Shown here: positions 34,181 to 44,316 of the stretch, one piece after another
Layout of the letters: each line of letters opens with the position of its first letter
Numbering within the stretch: the first letter of the stretch is position 1
DNA from: Roseovarius sp. THAF27
GTDB lineage: Bacteria; Pseudomonadota; Alphaproteobacteria; Rhodobacterales; Rhodobacteraceae
NCBI RefSeq assembly: GCF_009363655.1
Contig: NZ_CP045393.1
Location: 4,030,001-4,094,000, forward strand
Direction: 5' to 3'
Length of the DNA: 64,000 nt
Position numbers and translations under genes: made by a program
The notes under the pieces: model-generated
What the model saw: only the letters and a program-made list of their open reading frames with translations
Database searches by the model: none
What the model was told of the DNA's origin: nothing

Positions 34181-37124
34181 GCCGCAGGACACGCCGCGCG
34201 TCTTCGGCGTCCCGCTCGGCGCCGATTTTCCCAGGGCGCTGGTCGATGGGCTGTGCCACGCCTATGCCGCCCAACCGCCCGAGGCGCTGGCCCGCGTCCA
34301 TCTCATCGTCAACACCCGCCGCATGGGCCGCCGCATCCGCGCGCTGTTCGACGCGGGGCCGGCGCGCCTGCTGCCCCGGATCAGCCTGGTCACCGATTTC
34401 GGCGAAACGCTGGGCCTGGCCCATATCCCCGACCCCATTCCGCCCCTTCGTCGGCGGCTGGAACTGACCAAGGTCGTTGCGGCGCTGCTTGACCAGGAGC
34501 CTGATCTTGCGCCCCGCGCCGCGCTTTACGACCTGTCCGACAGCCTGGCCAAGCTGATGGACGAAATGCATGGCGAGGGGGTTACGCCGGACCACATCAC
34601 GCGCATCGACACCGGCGACCAGTCGGGCCATTGGGAGCGCATCAAGACCTTCCTGGGCATAATCAGTCCCTATTTCGAAACCGACGAAGATGCGCCCGAC
34701 GTGGAAACGCGCCAAAGGCGGGTGATCGAAACCTATGCCCGGATGTGGCAGTCACAACCGCCCGACCACCCCATCATCCTTGCCGGCTCGACCGGCTCGC
34801 GCGGGGCCACGCGCCTGTTGATGAAGACGGTCGCGACATTGCCGCAGGGCGCTGTGGTTCTTCCCGGCTTCGACGCCGATCAGCCAGAGCACGTCTGGAC
34901 CCGGTTGCAGGACACACCCGACCGCAGCGAAGACCATCCGCAATACCGCTTTGCCCAGCTTCTGGCGGACCTGGACAGCCCCCCATCCATCATCCGGCAC
35001 TGGCCGGGATCAGAGCCTGTCTCGCCCCAACGCAACCGTCTGGTCTCTCTCGCGCTGCGCCCCGCGCCGGTGACGGACGAGTGGCTGTCGCACGGCCCCG
35101 CGCTTGCCGCCGACATCGGCCCGGCCACCGACGGCATGACCCTGCTGGAGGCGCCCTCGGCTCGGATCGAGGCGCTTTGCATCGCGATGCGCCTGCGCGA
35201 GGCGGTCGAAGACGGCCAGACCGCCGCCCTGATCACACCCGACCGGACGCTCACGCGCCGCGTCGCCTCGGCGCTCGATCGCTGGGGCATTACGCCCGAC
35301 GACAGCGCGGGCATGCCGCTGCACCATTCCGCGCCCGGCCGCTTTCTGCGCCACGTGGCCGAATGCCTGAACGCGCCGCTCGACGCCGCGCAACTGCTGA
35401 CGCTTCTGAAACATCCGCTGACACACGGCGCGGGACAGCGCGGCCCGCATCTGCGCCTCACGCGAGAGCTGGAGCTTTACCTGCGCCGCAATGGCCCGCC
35501 CGTTCCGACCCTGCAAACGCTCGACGCCTGGGCCGACAAGATCGACGACCCCTATCTCGCCACCTGGCTGGTCTGGCTGCGCGCCAACTTCTTCGATAAT
35601 GCCATGCCCGAAAGCCTCCCCTTAGGGGCGCGTGTCGAGGCGCATATGACCCTCGCCGAGGCCATCTCGCGCGGGCCGGAGCCGGACGCGCCGCTGCGCC
35701 TCTGGGACGAGGATGCCGGGCGCGAAGCGTGGAAATGCGTCTCTGAGCTGGCCGAAAACGCCGAGTACGGGCAGGCGATGCGCGCCATCGACTATATCAA
35801 CCTGTTTCACGCGGTGCTGTCGCGCGGCACCGTGCGGCAGCAGCTGGAAACCGACCCCCGCGTGCTGATCTGGGGCACGCTCGAGGCGCGCGTGCAGGGC
35901 GCCGATCTTCTGATCCTCGCCGGGCTGAACGAAGGCACCTGGCCCGAGACGCCGCCGCGCGATCCCTGGCTGAACCGCGCCATGCGGCACGAGGCCGGGC
36001 TCCTTCTGCCCGAGCGGCGCATCGGCCTGGCGGCGCATGATTTCCAGCAGGCCGTGACCGCCACAAAGGAGGTGTGGATCACCCGCGCCATCCGGTCCGA
36101 CGACGCGCAGACGGTGCCCTCGCGTTGGCTCAATCGTCTGACCAACCTTCTGAAGGGCCTGCCGGCCGAAGGTGGCCAGGCCGCGCTGGAGGGCATGAAG
36201 ACCCGTGGCCTGACCGCCATCGCGCGCGCCGAGGCGTTCGAAGCCGTCGATCCCGCCCCGTCGGCCCCCCGTCCCGCGCCGATCCCGCCGGTCGGGACGC
36301 GCCCCAGGGAGCTGTCCGTCACCCGGATCGAAAAGCTGATCCGGGATCCCTACGCGATCTATGCCGACAAGATCCTGCGCCTGCGCCCGCTCGACCCGCT
36401 GATGCGCGCGCCCGATGCCCGCCTGCGCGGCGAGGTTCTGCATGACGTGCTGGAGCATGTCATCAAGGCCACGATGGATGATCCCGAGAGGCTGACACCC
36501 GCCTTTTTGACCGATCAGACAGTCTCTGTTCTGGCGGAAACCGTGCCCTGGGGCGAGGCGCGTGCGCTCTGGCTTGCGCGCATGGCCCGCATCGCCGCGT
36601 GGTTCGTCGACACCGAGACGCAGCGCCGCAACCTGGCCCGGCCCACCGCGTTCGAGCAACAGGCCTCGGCGCGGCTCGACCCGCTGGATTTCACGCTGAC
36701 CGCCAAGGCCGACCGGATCGACATGGACGCGGGCGGTCGCCTGCATATCTACGATTACAAGACCGGCGCGCCGCCCTCCGCCAAGTCGCAAAAGGCGTTC
36801 GAAAAGCAGCTTCTGCTGGAGGCCGCCCTGGCCGAACGCGCCGGGTTCGGCGAGCTGGCGCCCGGCCCGGTGGAACGCGCCGTATTCATCGGGCTGACCG
36901 GCGACCCCAAGGAAGTGCCGGCGCCCCTCGAAGACGCCCCGCCCGATCGGGTCTGGGCGGAGTTGAAGGACCTCATCAGCCGCTACATGGATGCGAACCA
37001 GGGCTACCTTTCGCGCCGCGCGATGAAGACACGGGACATGCAGGGCGACTATGACCAGCTTGCCCGCTTCGGCGAGTGGGACATCACCGACACGGCGAAC
37101 CCCGAAAAGGTGGGCAGATGGTAG
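34173..37124 (+). CDS. addB: Double-strand break repair protein AddB
   Basis: Subunit of the AddAB helicase-nuclease, 983 residues, which processes DNA ends for RecA-dependent recombination. This is the alphaproteobacterial form: an inactivated helicase-like front part (VNTRRMGRRIRALFDAG, no intact Walker A) and a C-terminal RecB-type nuclease domain with the IYDYKTGAPPSAKSQK motif (about residue 865-880; catalytic Asp and Lys). LNEGTWPE and DPWLNRAMR are family blocks. It overlaps murU by eight bases and addA by seven. Confidence 0.93.
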   Translation: MFEPQDTPRVFGVPLGADFPRALVDGLCHAYAAQPPEALARVHLIVNTRRMGRRIRALFDAGPARLLPRISLVTDFGETLGLAHIPDPIPPLRRRLELTKVVAALLDQEPDLAPRAALYDLSDSLAKLMDEMHGEGVTPDHITRIDTGDQSGHWERIKTFLGIISPYFETDEDAPDVETRQRRVIETYARMWQSQPPDHPIILAGSTGSRGATRLLMKTVATLPQGAVVLPGFDADQPEHVWTRLQDTPDRSEDHPQYRFAQLLADLDSPPSIIRHWPGSEPVSPQRNRLVSLALRPAPVTDEWLSHGPALAADIGPATDGMTLLEAPSARIEALCIAMRLREAVEDGQTAALITPDRTLTRRVASALDRWGITPDDSAGMPLHHSAPGRFLRHVAECLNAPLDAAQLLTLLKHPLTHGAGQRGPHLRLTRELELYLRRNGPPVPTLQTLDAWADKIDDPYLATWLVWLRANFFDNAMPESLPLGARVEAHMTLAEAISRGPEPDAPLRLWDEDAGREAWKCVSELAENAEYGQAMRAIDYINLFHAVLSRGTVRQQLETDPRVLIWGTLEARVQGADLLILAGLNEGTWPETPPRDPWLNRAMRHEAGLLLPERRIGLAAHDFQQAVTATKEVWITRAIRSDDAQTVPSRWLNRLTNLLKGLPAEGGQAALEGMKTRGLTAIARAEAFEAVDPAPSAPRPAPIPPVGTRPRELSVTRIEKLIRDPYAIYADKILRLRPLDPLMRAPDARLRGEVLHDVLEHVIKATMDDPERLTPAFLTDQTVSVLAETVPWGEARALWLARMARIAAWFVDTETQRRNLARPTAFEQQASARLDPLDFTLTAKADRIDMDAGGRLHIYDYKTGAPPSAKSQKAFEKQLLLEAALAERAGFGELAPGPVERAVFIGLTGDPKEVPAPLEDAPPDRVWAELKDLISRYMDANQGYLSRRAMKTRDMQGDYDQLARFGEWDITDTANPEKVGRW

Positions 37125-40100
37125 ACGACGCCACCCAGCGCCAGATCGACGCCGCGCGGCCCGGGCGCTCGACATGGCTGTCGGCCAATGCCGGATCGGG
37201 CAAGACCAAGGTGCTGACTGACCGGGTCGCGCGGCTGCTTTTGGCTGGAACAGACCCGCAAAATATCCTGTGCCTGACCTACACCAAGGCCGCCGCATCC
37301 GAGATGCAGAACCGCCTGTTCGACCGGCTGGGCGAGTGGGCGATGCTGCCCGACGCCAGGCTGGAAGCGCAGTTGACGGGCCTAGGCATCGACGGCGCGA
37401 TCACGCCCGAGCGCCTGCGCGAGGCGCGCCGCCTGTTCGCAGTCGCCATCGAGACGCCCGGCGGGCTCAAGATCCAGACCATCCACTCGTTCTGTTCGGC
37501 CCTCTTGCGCCGTTTTCCGCTCGAGGCCGGCGTCAGCCCGCAATTTACCGAGATGGAGGACCGCGCCGCCGCCCTGCTGCGGGCCGAGGTGGTCGAGACA
37601 ATCGCCAACGGGCCCGACGCGCAGCTGCTCTACGATGTGGCCGAACAATATACCGGCGAGGATTTCGAGAGCCTGACCCGGGAAATCGTCGGCAAGCGGG
37701 ACCTCCTGTCACGGCCTGTCGACGATGCACGGCTTTCCGCCCTGTTCGGGCTGAAACCGGATGACACCGCGCAGACGCTCGTCGCGTCCGTCTTTCCGGG
37801 TGGCGAGGCCGACCTGATGGCCACCCTGCTCCCCTTGCTGACCGCGGGCAGCAAGACGGAGGCCACCGCAGCGGTCAAGCTGACCATGGCCGACATCCCG
37901 TCGCTCCAGGCGCTGCCGATCCTCGAGGATGTCTTCCTCACCGGCAGCAGTGCAAAATCGCCGTTTTCCGCCAAGATAGGCTCTTTCCCGACCAAGGCCC
38001 TGCGCGAAAGCAACCCCGGTCTGACAGAGAAACTCAACGCCTTCATGGCCCGCGTCGAGGCAGCGCGCGAGACCCGCCTCGCCCTCGACGCCCGGGCCAT
38101 GACGCGTGTCCTGCATCGCTTCGCCGCCGTTTTCCTGCCCGCCTATGCCGCCGCCAAGGAAGCGCGCGGGATGCTGGATTTCGACGACCTCATCCTGCGC
38201 AGCCGCGACCTGCTGGACGATCCCAAGGTCGCCGACTGGGTGCTGTTCAAGCTCGACGGCGGCATCGACCACATCCTCGTCGACGAGGCGCAGGACACCA
38301 GCCCGGTCCAATGGACCCTGATCGAGCGGCTGTCGCAGGAATTCACCAGCGGCACCGGCGCCCGCGCCGATCGGGAGCGGACGATCTTCGTCGTCGGCGA
38401 CAAGAAGCAGTCGATCTATTCCTTCCAGGGCGCCGATCCCGAAGGGTTCGACCGCATGAAGGAGGATTTCCGCGCCAAGCTGGACGTCACCGACGCGCCC
38501 TTGCAGGACATGGAGATGGAGTTTTCCTTCCGCTCGGCGCAGACCATTCTGTCGCTGGTGGATGAAACCTTTAGCGGGCTGGAGGCCAGCGGTTTTACCC
38601 AGCGCGAACCGCACAAGGCGTTCCACGCCGGCATGCCGGGCCGCGTCGATCTGTGGCCGCCGGTCGAAAAGGAAGAGGCCGAAGACCCGCCCGAGTGGTA
38701 CGACCCCGTCGACATCATGACGCCCGGCGATCCGGCAACGCGGCTGGCCGCGCAAACGGCCCGGAACGTAAAGGCGATGCTGGGCACGCCCCTGCCGTCG
38801 AAGGACGGTACATCGGCGCGCGCGATCACCGAGGGCGACATCCTCATCCTCGTGCAGCGCCGCTCCGACCTCTTTCACGAGATCATCCGCGCCTGCAAAT
38901 CCCAGGGCCTGAACGTCGCCGGGGCCGACCGCCTGCGCGTCGGCGCGGAACTCGCCGTGCGGGACATCGCCGCCCTCCTGTCCTTCCTCGCCACGCCCGA
39001 GGACAGCCTGTCGCTCGCCACCGCCCTGCGGTCGCCGCTTTTCGGCTGGAGCGAGGGACAGATCTTCGATCTCGCGCATTACCGCCAGCAACGCTATCTC
39101 TGGCAGGCGCTGCGCGACCGCGCGGCGGAGTTTCCCGAAACCTTCGCCATTCTCGACGATCTGCGCGACGCCTCCGACTACCTGCGCCCCTATGACATGA
39201 TCGAGCGTATTCTCACGCGCCACGACGGGCGCGCGCGGCTGCTGGCGCGGCTGGGGTCCGAGGCGGAAGACGGCATCGACGCGCTCTTGTCCCAGGCCAT
39301 GGCCTACGAGCAGAACGCGGTCGACAGCCTGACGGGCTTTCTGGTCTGGATGGAAACCGACGATTTGGAGATCAAGCGCCAGCTGGACGGCGCGGGCGAC
39401 CGGATCCGCGTGATGACCGCCCACGCCGCCAAGGGGCTCGAGTCGCCCATCGTCATCCTGCCCGACAGCGCCAAGCGCGACCTGCGGGTCGAGGCCAGGC
39501 TGATCGCGGCGGGCGACACCGCTCTGTGGCGGCCCCGCAAGGACGATCTGCCCACGGCACTTCAGCCCCTGGACGCGGCCGAGCGGGACGCGCAATGGGC
39601 CGAGCGTGACCGGCTGCTTTACGTCGCCATGACCCGGGCCGAGCAATGGCTGATCGTGGCCGCCGCGGGCGATCTCGATCGCGAAGGTCGCGACTGGTAC
39701 AGCAAGGTGCGCGGCGGAATGCTGCGGTCGAACGCTGTCGAGCATGTCTTCGACGCGGGGCAGGGGCTGCGCCTGCAGGGCGGAAACTGGGCCGGGCTAG
39801 AGCCTGAATCCGCCCAAAAGGCCGAGGCCGAAACCGTCACGCTTCCCGCCTTTTTCGCCGACCCCGCCAGGCCCGCGCCGGCCGCGCCCGAAACCCTTGC
39901 CCCCTCCACCGACCTTGGCGGCGACAAGGCGCTGCCGGGCGAGGCGGGGCTGGACGAAGACGCCGCCAAGCGCCGCGGCCGCCAGGTGCACCGCCTGCTG
40001 GAAGTTCTGCCGCAACTGGCCCCGGACGACTGGGCCGACAGGGCCGCCTCCGTCCTGGCCCACGGTCCCGACGCCGCGCAGGGGCAGGATCTGACCCTCT

Positions 40101-40480
40101 TGCTGGCCGAGGCACAAGCCGTGCTGACGCAAGATAACCTGCACATGCTCTTTACCCCCGAGGCACTGGCCGAGGTCCCGGTTTCCGCCCATATCGACTC
40201 GCTGGGTGGCTGGCGGATTCACGGCACGATCGACCGCCTGATCGTGACGCCTGAGAAAATCCTTGCCGTCGATTTCAAGACCAACGCCGTCGTCCCCGCC
40301 ACGCCGGCCGATGTGCCCTCTGGCCTCTTGCGGCAGATGGGCGCCTATGCCCATGCCCTGCAACAGATTTATCCCGACCGCGCCATCGAGACCGCGCTGC
40401 TCTGGACCCGCACCGCCACGCTCATGCCCCTGCCACACGATCTTGTGACACAGGCGCTGGCCGACACCCATATAGCTTGA
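37118..40480 (+). CDS. addA: Double-strand break repair helicase AddA
   Basis: UvrD-like helicase plus nuclease, 1120 residues. Walker A is [20 protein letters not shown] (about 22-41), the Q-like and motif II region is [15 protein letters not shown], motif [18 protein letters not shown], motif [14 protein letters not shown] and [12 protein letters not shown]. The C-terminal nuclease motif is [12 protein letters not shown]. The ATG at 37118 lies inside the end of addB and begins the conserved [15 protein letters not shown]. Partner of AddB; together they replace RecBCD in this lineage. Confidence 0.95.
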   Translation: MVDDATQRQIDAARPGRSTWLSANAGSGKTKVLTDRVARLLLAGTDPQNILCLTYTKAAASEMQNRLFDRLGEWAMLPDARLEAQLTGLGIDGAITPERLREARRLFAVAIETPGGLKIQTIHSFCSALLRRFPLEAGVSPQFTEMEDRAAALLRAEVVETIANGPDAQLLYDVAEQYTGEDFESLTREIVGKRDLLSRPVDDARLSALFGLKPDDTAQTLVASVFPGGEADLMATLLPLLTAGSKTEATAAVKLTMADIPSLQALPILEDVFLTGSSAKSPFSAKIGSFPTKALRESNPGLTEKLNAFMARVEAARETRLALDARAMTRVLHRFAAVFLPAYAAAKEARGMLDFDDLILRSRDLLDDPKVADWVLFKLDGGIDHILVDEAQDTSPVQWTLIERLSQEFTSGTGARADRERTIFVVGDKKQSIYSFQGADPEGFDRMKEDFRAKLDVTDAPLQDMEMEFSFRSAQTILSLVDETFSGLEASGFTQREPHKAFHAGMPGRVDLWPPVEKEEAEDPPEWYDPVDIMTPGDPATRLAAQTARNVKAMLGTPLPSKDGTSARAITEGDILILVQRRSDLFHEIIRACKSQGLNVAGADRLRVGAELAVRDIAALLSFLATPEDSLSLATALRSPLFGWSEGQIFDLAHYRQQRYLWQALRDRAAEFPETFAILDDLRDASDYLRPYDMIERILTRHDGRARLLARLGSEAEDGIDALLSQAMAYEQNAVDSLTGFLVWMETDDLEIKRQLDGAGDRIRVMTAHAAKGLESPIVILPDSAKRDLRVEARLIAAGDTALWRPRKDDLPTALQPLDAAERDAQWAERDRLLYVAMTRAEQWLIVAAAGDLDREGRDWYSKVRGGMLRSNAVEHVFDAGQGLRLQGGNWAGLEPESAQKAEAETVTLPAFFADPARPAPAAPETLAPSTDLGGDKALPGEAGLDEDAAKRRGRQVHRLLEVLPQLAPDDWADRAASVLAHGPDAAQGQDLTLLLAEAQAVLTQDNLHMLFTPEALAEVPVSAHIDSLGGWRIHGTIDRLIVTPEKILAVDFKTNAVVPATPADVPSGLLRQMGAYAHALQQIYPDRAIETALLWTRTATLMPLPHDLVTQALADTHIA

Positions 40481-40539
40481 CGCTCCCTACGGGTGTTCAT
40501 AGGTTCTCTGTCGAACCCGAGCTCAAGGAGAGACGCAAG

Positions 40540-40860
40540 ATGGCCACCGTTGCCGTAACCGACGACACGTTCGATAGCGAAGTGAAGAACTCCGACATTC
40601 CCGTCGTGGTGGATTTCTGGGCCGAATGGTGCGGCCCCTGCAAGCAGATCGGCCCGGCGCTGGAAGAGCTGTCCTCCGAGATGGATGGCAAGGTCAAGAT
40701 CGCCAAGGTGAACGTGGACGAGAACCCCAACTCGCCGTCGCAACTGGGCGTGCGGGGCATTCCGGCGCTCTTCATCTTCAAGAACGGCGAGGTCGTGTCG
40801 ACCAAGACCGGCGCCGCGCCCAAGGCCGCGCTGCAAGGCTGGATCGAAGAGTCGATCTGA
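40540..40860 (+). CDS. trxA: Thioredoxin
   Basis: Cytosolic thioredoxin of 106 residues with the classical active site [15 protein letters not shown] (Cys about 30 and 33) and the cis-Pro segment [19 protein letters not shown] lies before the ATG at 40540; the frame is open further upstream but has no similarity there. Reduces disulfides for ribonucleotide reductase, peroxidases and others. It follows addA by 59 bp and ends at a terminator-like structure. Confidence 0.97.
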   Translation: MATVAVTDDTFDSEVKNSDIPVVVDFWAEWCGPCKQIGPALEELSSEMDGKVKIAKVNVDENPNSPSQLGVRGIPALFIFKNGEVVSTKTGAAPKAALQGWIEESI

Positions 40861-40879
40861 AGCTAAGCCGAGTAGAATA

Positions 40880-40914
40880 GCGAAGGGGTCGCCTACTGGG
40901 GGGCCCTTTTTCAT
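40880..40914 (+). terminator. Terminator of trxA
   Basis: AAGGGG and CCCTT pair around GGGTCGCC...GGGG with five T residues directly after the stem. The stem is short and imperfect, but position and T run fit an intrinsic terminator. Confidence 0.5.
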
Positions 40915-41114
40915 TTAAGAACCACGCGCGGAACAAAGGCGCGGCGAGCCGCGCCGCCGCGCATCGCCGGGCCGCCCCCCGGCACGGCGATTGGGCAGAT
41001 CTAGGTGCTTCGCTTGAACTACTCTCGGTTGTGGCAACCATAAAGCTCTTCAGAACAACGGTAGGTTCGCCGCACCGCGGCCCGCCAATGCGCGGCCCCA
41101 TTTTCCTACCCGGG

Positions 41115-41144
41115 TTGCCATGCCTCCTCACCCCTTCCATATAG
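41115..41144 (+). promoter_or_regulatory. Probable RpoH heat-shock promoter of hslV
   Basis: TTGCCA (41115-41120) and CCATAT (41137-41142) are 16 bases apart, 29 bp before the hslV start codon. CCATAT-type -10 boxes are characteristic of RpoH-dependent promoters in alphaproteobacteria, and hslVU is a standard member of that regulon. The remainder of the 310-bp trxA-hslV gap holds the trxA terminator and GC-rich palindromic stretches (around 40930-40995) without a gene that I can see. Confidence 0.55.
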
Positions 41145-41170
41145 GTCCAAACATCTAAGGAGCCTCGACC

Positions 41171-41722
41171 ATGAGCGATTTCCCCGGCTGGCACGGCACA
41201 ACCATCATCGGCGTCCGCAGGGGCGGGCAGGTCGTCGTCGCGGGCGACGGGCAGGTCAGCCTTGGCGACACCGTCATCAAGGGCACCGCCCGCAAGGTCC
41301 GCCGGATCAGCCCCGGCGGATATGATGTGGTCGCAGGTTTCGCCGGCTCCACCGCCGACGCCTTCACCCTGCTGGAACGGCTGGAGTCGAAGCTGGAAGC
41401 GACCCCCGGTCAGCTGCAACGCGCCTCCGTCGAACTGGCCAAGGACTGGCGCACCGACAAGTACCTGCAAAAGCTCGAGGCGATGCTGATCGTCACCGAC
41501 GGCTCGCAGCTTTACGTGATCACCGGCGCGGGCGACGTGCTGGAACCCGAACACGATGTCGCCGCCATCGGCTCGGGCGGGAACTACGCGCTGGCCGCCG
41601 CGCGCGGCATGATCGACAGCGACAGGTCCGCCGAACAGATCGCGCGGGATGCCATGGCCATCGCCTCGGACATCTGCGTCTACACCAACGGCAACCTGAC
41701 CGTGGAAACCATCAGCGCCTAG
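41171..41722 (+). CDS. hslV: ATP-dependent protease subunit HslV
   Basis: Peptidase subunit of the HslVU (ClpQY) protease, 183 residues. The catalytic N-terminal threonine after processing is in [11 protein letters not shown] (cleavage before TTI); further conserved blocks are [15 protein letters not shown] and [14 protein letters not shown]. It assembles as a double hexamer capped by HslU hexamers. In front of it is a heat-shock type promoter. A membrane protein gene separates it from hslU. Confidence 0.97.
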   Translation: MSDFPGWHGTTIIGVRRGGQVVVAGDGQVSLGDTVIKGTARKVRRISPGGYDVVAGFAGSTADAFTLLERLESKLEATPGQLQRASVELAKDWRTDKYLQKLEAMLIVTDGSQLYVITGAGDVLEPEHDVAAIGSGGNYALAAARGMIDSDRSAEQIARDAMAIASDICVYTNGNLTVETISA

Positions 41723-41830
41723 CGAGCGCTTGGCGAGCATCGTTCGTCAGTCAGAGCAGGGCGGAATGCGGTCTTTCTTTCGTCCAAACGGTCCATTAGT
41801 GCTGGCGCGAAGACGACCAGAGGACTTCCC

Positions 41831-42910
41831 ATGACCCTGACCCAGGACGACCTGCGCGCCGCCACCGCCGCCGGCATCATCGACGAGGCCCAGGCCGCGC
41901 GCCTCAGCGCCCTCTCGCACGAACGCGCCGGCCGCATCGCCCGCCGCGCGAACGAGGACGAACCGTTCGAGCTGTTCTCGGGCTTTGCCGAGATCTTCAT
42001 CTCGCTCGGCCTGATCCTGCTGACCTCGGGCGCCGTGACCTTCGCCTTCGCCGCGGGCGGGGTGGTGTTCGTCATGGCGGCGCTCATGGCCGTCGGCTGG
42101 TTCGCGGCGCATTACTTCACGCTGAAACGCCGGATGAGCCTGCCCTCCATCGTGCTGGTCTGCACCTATGCCACCGGCGCGGGCGGGCTGATCGGCTATA
42201 TCCTCGACATGATCGGCCTCACCTCCGGCGCGCTCGCGGCCATCCTGCTGGGCCTCGGTGGCATGGCCTCGATCCTGCTGCATTACCGCCATTTCCGCGT
42301 GCCCTTCTCGATGCTTCTCGTCGGCCTTTACGGCTTCATGACGATCTACGCGATCACCACTGAAACCAGCCCCGTCGACACGCTGATCACCGGCAGCTTC
42401 TGGAGCCTCTTCGACCTCCGTCAAGGCGGGTCGCTGGCCATCGGCACGCTGATCTTCGGCATCCTCGCCTTCATCGCCGGCCTCTGGTTCGACATGCAGG
42501 ACCCGCACCGTATCGGCCGCCGCGCCCGCTCGGCTTTCTGGCTGCACCTGCTGGCCGCGCCAGCGCTGGTGAACACCGTGATGATGACCGTCTACAATTT
42601 CGATGGCGCGCTCGGCACGATCCTCACCATCATCGGCTTCCTTCTGGTCACCTGCCTTGCCCTCGTGATCGACCGCCGTTCCTTTCTGACCGCCGGCATG
42701 GGCTATCTCGCCGCCGTGATCTACTGGCTCTTCAGCATGGATGGCGGCGGCACGCAGCTGCCCCTCCTGATGCTCGTCATCGGCGCCTTCATCACCGGCT
42801 TGGGCACCTTCTGGACCCACCTGCGCGTCGCCCTCATGCGCGCCCTGCCGAACTTCCCCGGCAAATCCCGCCTGCCCCCCTATGACGACGTCACCGCAAC
42901 CTCCGAATAA
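41831..42910 (+). CDS. Membrane protein of unknown function between hslV and hslU
   Basis: A 359-residue protein: about 55 soluble residues at the N terminus (helical, charged), then some nine to ten hydrophobic segments and a short Pro-rich tail (GKSRLPPYDD). No enzymatic motif is visible. I recall a comparable gene at this place in other Rhodobacterales, which would mean conserved linkage with the HslVU protease and suggest a stress-related role, but this cannot be tested here. It lies 108 bp after hslV and 63 bp before hslU, all on one strand, so cotranscription is likely. Confidence 0.75.
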   Translation: MTLTQDDLRAATAAGIIDEAQAARLSALSHERAGRIARRANEDEPFELFSGFAEIFISLGLILLTSGAVTFAFAAGGVVFVMAALMAVGWFAAHYFTLKRRMSLPSIVLVCTYATGAGGLIGYILDMIGLTSGALAAILLGLGGMASILLHYRHFRVPFSMLLVGLYGFMTIYAITTETSPVDTLITGSFWSLFDLRQGGSLAIGTLIFGILAFIAGLWFDMQDPHRIGRRARSAFWLHLLAAPALVNTVMMTVYNFDGALGTILTIIGFLLVTCLALVIDRRSFLTAGMGYLAAVIYWLFSMDGGGTQLPLLMLVIGAFITGLGTFWTHLRVALMRALPNFPGKSRLPPYDDVTATSE

Positions 42911-42973
42911 CCGCACCTTGCGTTTCGCCCCCCCATGCTTACGTTCCCCCGTAACGCAATCACAGGACGCCCC

Positions 42974-44284
42974 ATGACCGACCTCACCCCGCGCGAAATC
43001 GTCTCGGAACTCGACCGCTACATCATTGGCCAGAAGGACGCCAAGCGCGCCACCGCCGTCGCCCTGCGCAACCGCTGGCGCCGCAAGCAGCTCTCCGACG
43101 ACCTGCGCGAGGAAGTCTATCCCAAGAACATCCTGATGATCGGCCCGACCGGCGTGGGCAAAACCGAAATCTCCCGCCGCCTGGCCAAACTCGCCCGCGC
43201 CCCCTTCATCAAGGTCGAGGCGACCAAGTTCACCGAGGTCGGCTATGTCGGCCGCGATGTCGAACAGATCATCCGCGACCTCGTCGACAGCTCCATCGCC
43301 CAGACCCGCGACTTCATGCGCGAAGACGTCAAAACCCGCGCCCACCAACAGGCCGAGGATCGCGTCATCGCCGCCATCGCCGGCGAGGATGCCCGCGAGT
43401 CGACGCGCGAGATGTTCCGCAAGAAGCTCAAGGATGGCCTGCTCGACGACACCGAGATCGAACTTGACGTCGCCGACACCTCCAACCCCCTTGGCATGAT
43501 GGACATCCCCGGCCAGCCCGGCGGCGGCCAGATGGGCATGATGAATCTCGGCGACATCTTCGGCAAGGCCTTCGGCGGCCGCACCACCCGCAAGAAGATG
43601 ACCGTCCGCGAAAGCTACGACATCCTGATTTCCGAGGAAGCCGACAAGCTGCTCGACGACGAAACCGTCAACCGCACCGCCCTCGAAGCGGTCGAGCAGA
43701 ACGGCATCGTCTTCCTCGATGAGATCGACAAGGTTTGTGCGAGGCAAGAGGCCCGCGGCGGCGACGTCTCGCGCGAGGGGGTACAGCGCGACCTCCTGCC
43801 CCTGATCGAGGGCACGACCGTTTCCACCAAGCATGGCCCGGTCAAGACCGACCACATCCTCTTCATCGCAAGCGGCGCCTTCCACATCGCCAAGCCGTCA
43901 GACCTCTTGCCCGAACTCCAGGGCCGCCTGCCCATCCGGGTCGAACTGCGCGCCCTGACCGAGGAAGATTTCGTGCGCATCCTGACCGAGACGGACAACG
44001 CCCTGACTCGCCAGTACTCCGCCCTCATGGGGACCGAGGAGGTGAACGTCGAATTCACCGAGGACGGCATCAAGGCCCTCGCCCGCATCGCGGCGGAGGT
44101 CAACCAGACCATCGAGAATATCGGCGCGCGCAGGCTCTACACCGTGATGGAACGCGTGTTCGAGGAACTCAGCTTCACCGCGCCGGACCGCGCCGGCGAG
44201 AAGGTGGTCGTGGACGAAGCCTTCGTGGACGCCAACCTGGGCGAACTGATGAAGTCGACGGATTTGAGCAGGTATGTTTTGTGA
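42974..44284 (+). CDS. hslU: ATP-dependent protease ATPase subunit HslU
   Basis: AAA+ unfoldase of HslVU, 436 residues. N-terminal helix [20 protein letters not shown], Walker [16 protein letters not shown] (about 57-71), the intermediate domain (about 110-240, with the [14 protein letters not shown] loop), Walker [22 protein letters not shown], sensor II region [18 protein letters not shown], and the C terminus ending LSRYVL that inserts into HslV. The ATG at 42974 starts the conserved N terminus. Its end is 32 bp from the retron reverse transcriptase gene on the opposite strand. Confidence 0.97.
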   Translation: MTDLTPREIVSELDRYIIGQKDAKRATAVALRNRWRRKQLSDDLREEVYPKNILMIGPTGVGKTEISRRLAKLARAPFIKVEATKFTEVGYVGRDVEQIIRDLVDSSIAQTRDFMREDVKTRAHQQAEDRVIAAIAGEDARESTREMFRKKLKDGLLDDTEIELDVADTSNPLGMMDIPGQPGGGQMGMMNLGDIFGKAFGGRTTRKKMTVRESYDILISEEADKLLDDETVNRTALEAVEQNGIVFLDEIDKVCARQEARGGDVSREGVQRDLLPLIEGTTVSTKHGPVKTDHILFIASGAFHIAKPSDLLPELQGRLPIRVELRALTEEDFVRILTETDNALTRQYSALMGTEEVNVEFTEDGIKALARIAAEVNQTIENIGARRLYTVMERVFEELSFTAPDRAGEKVVVDEAFVDANLGELMKSTDLSRYVL

Positions 44285-44316
44285 GGGGTGGCTAAATGTG
44301 AAACCGCCGACTGTTT

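Noticed and set aside
37709..39745. A 678-codon minus-strand open frame inside addA
   Set aside because: AddA shows all helicase motifs on the plus strand; the antisense frame has no recognisable domain or ribosome-binding site.
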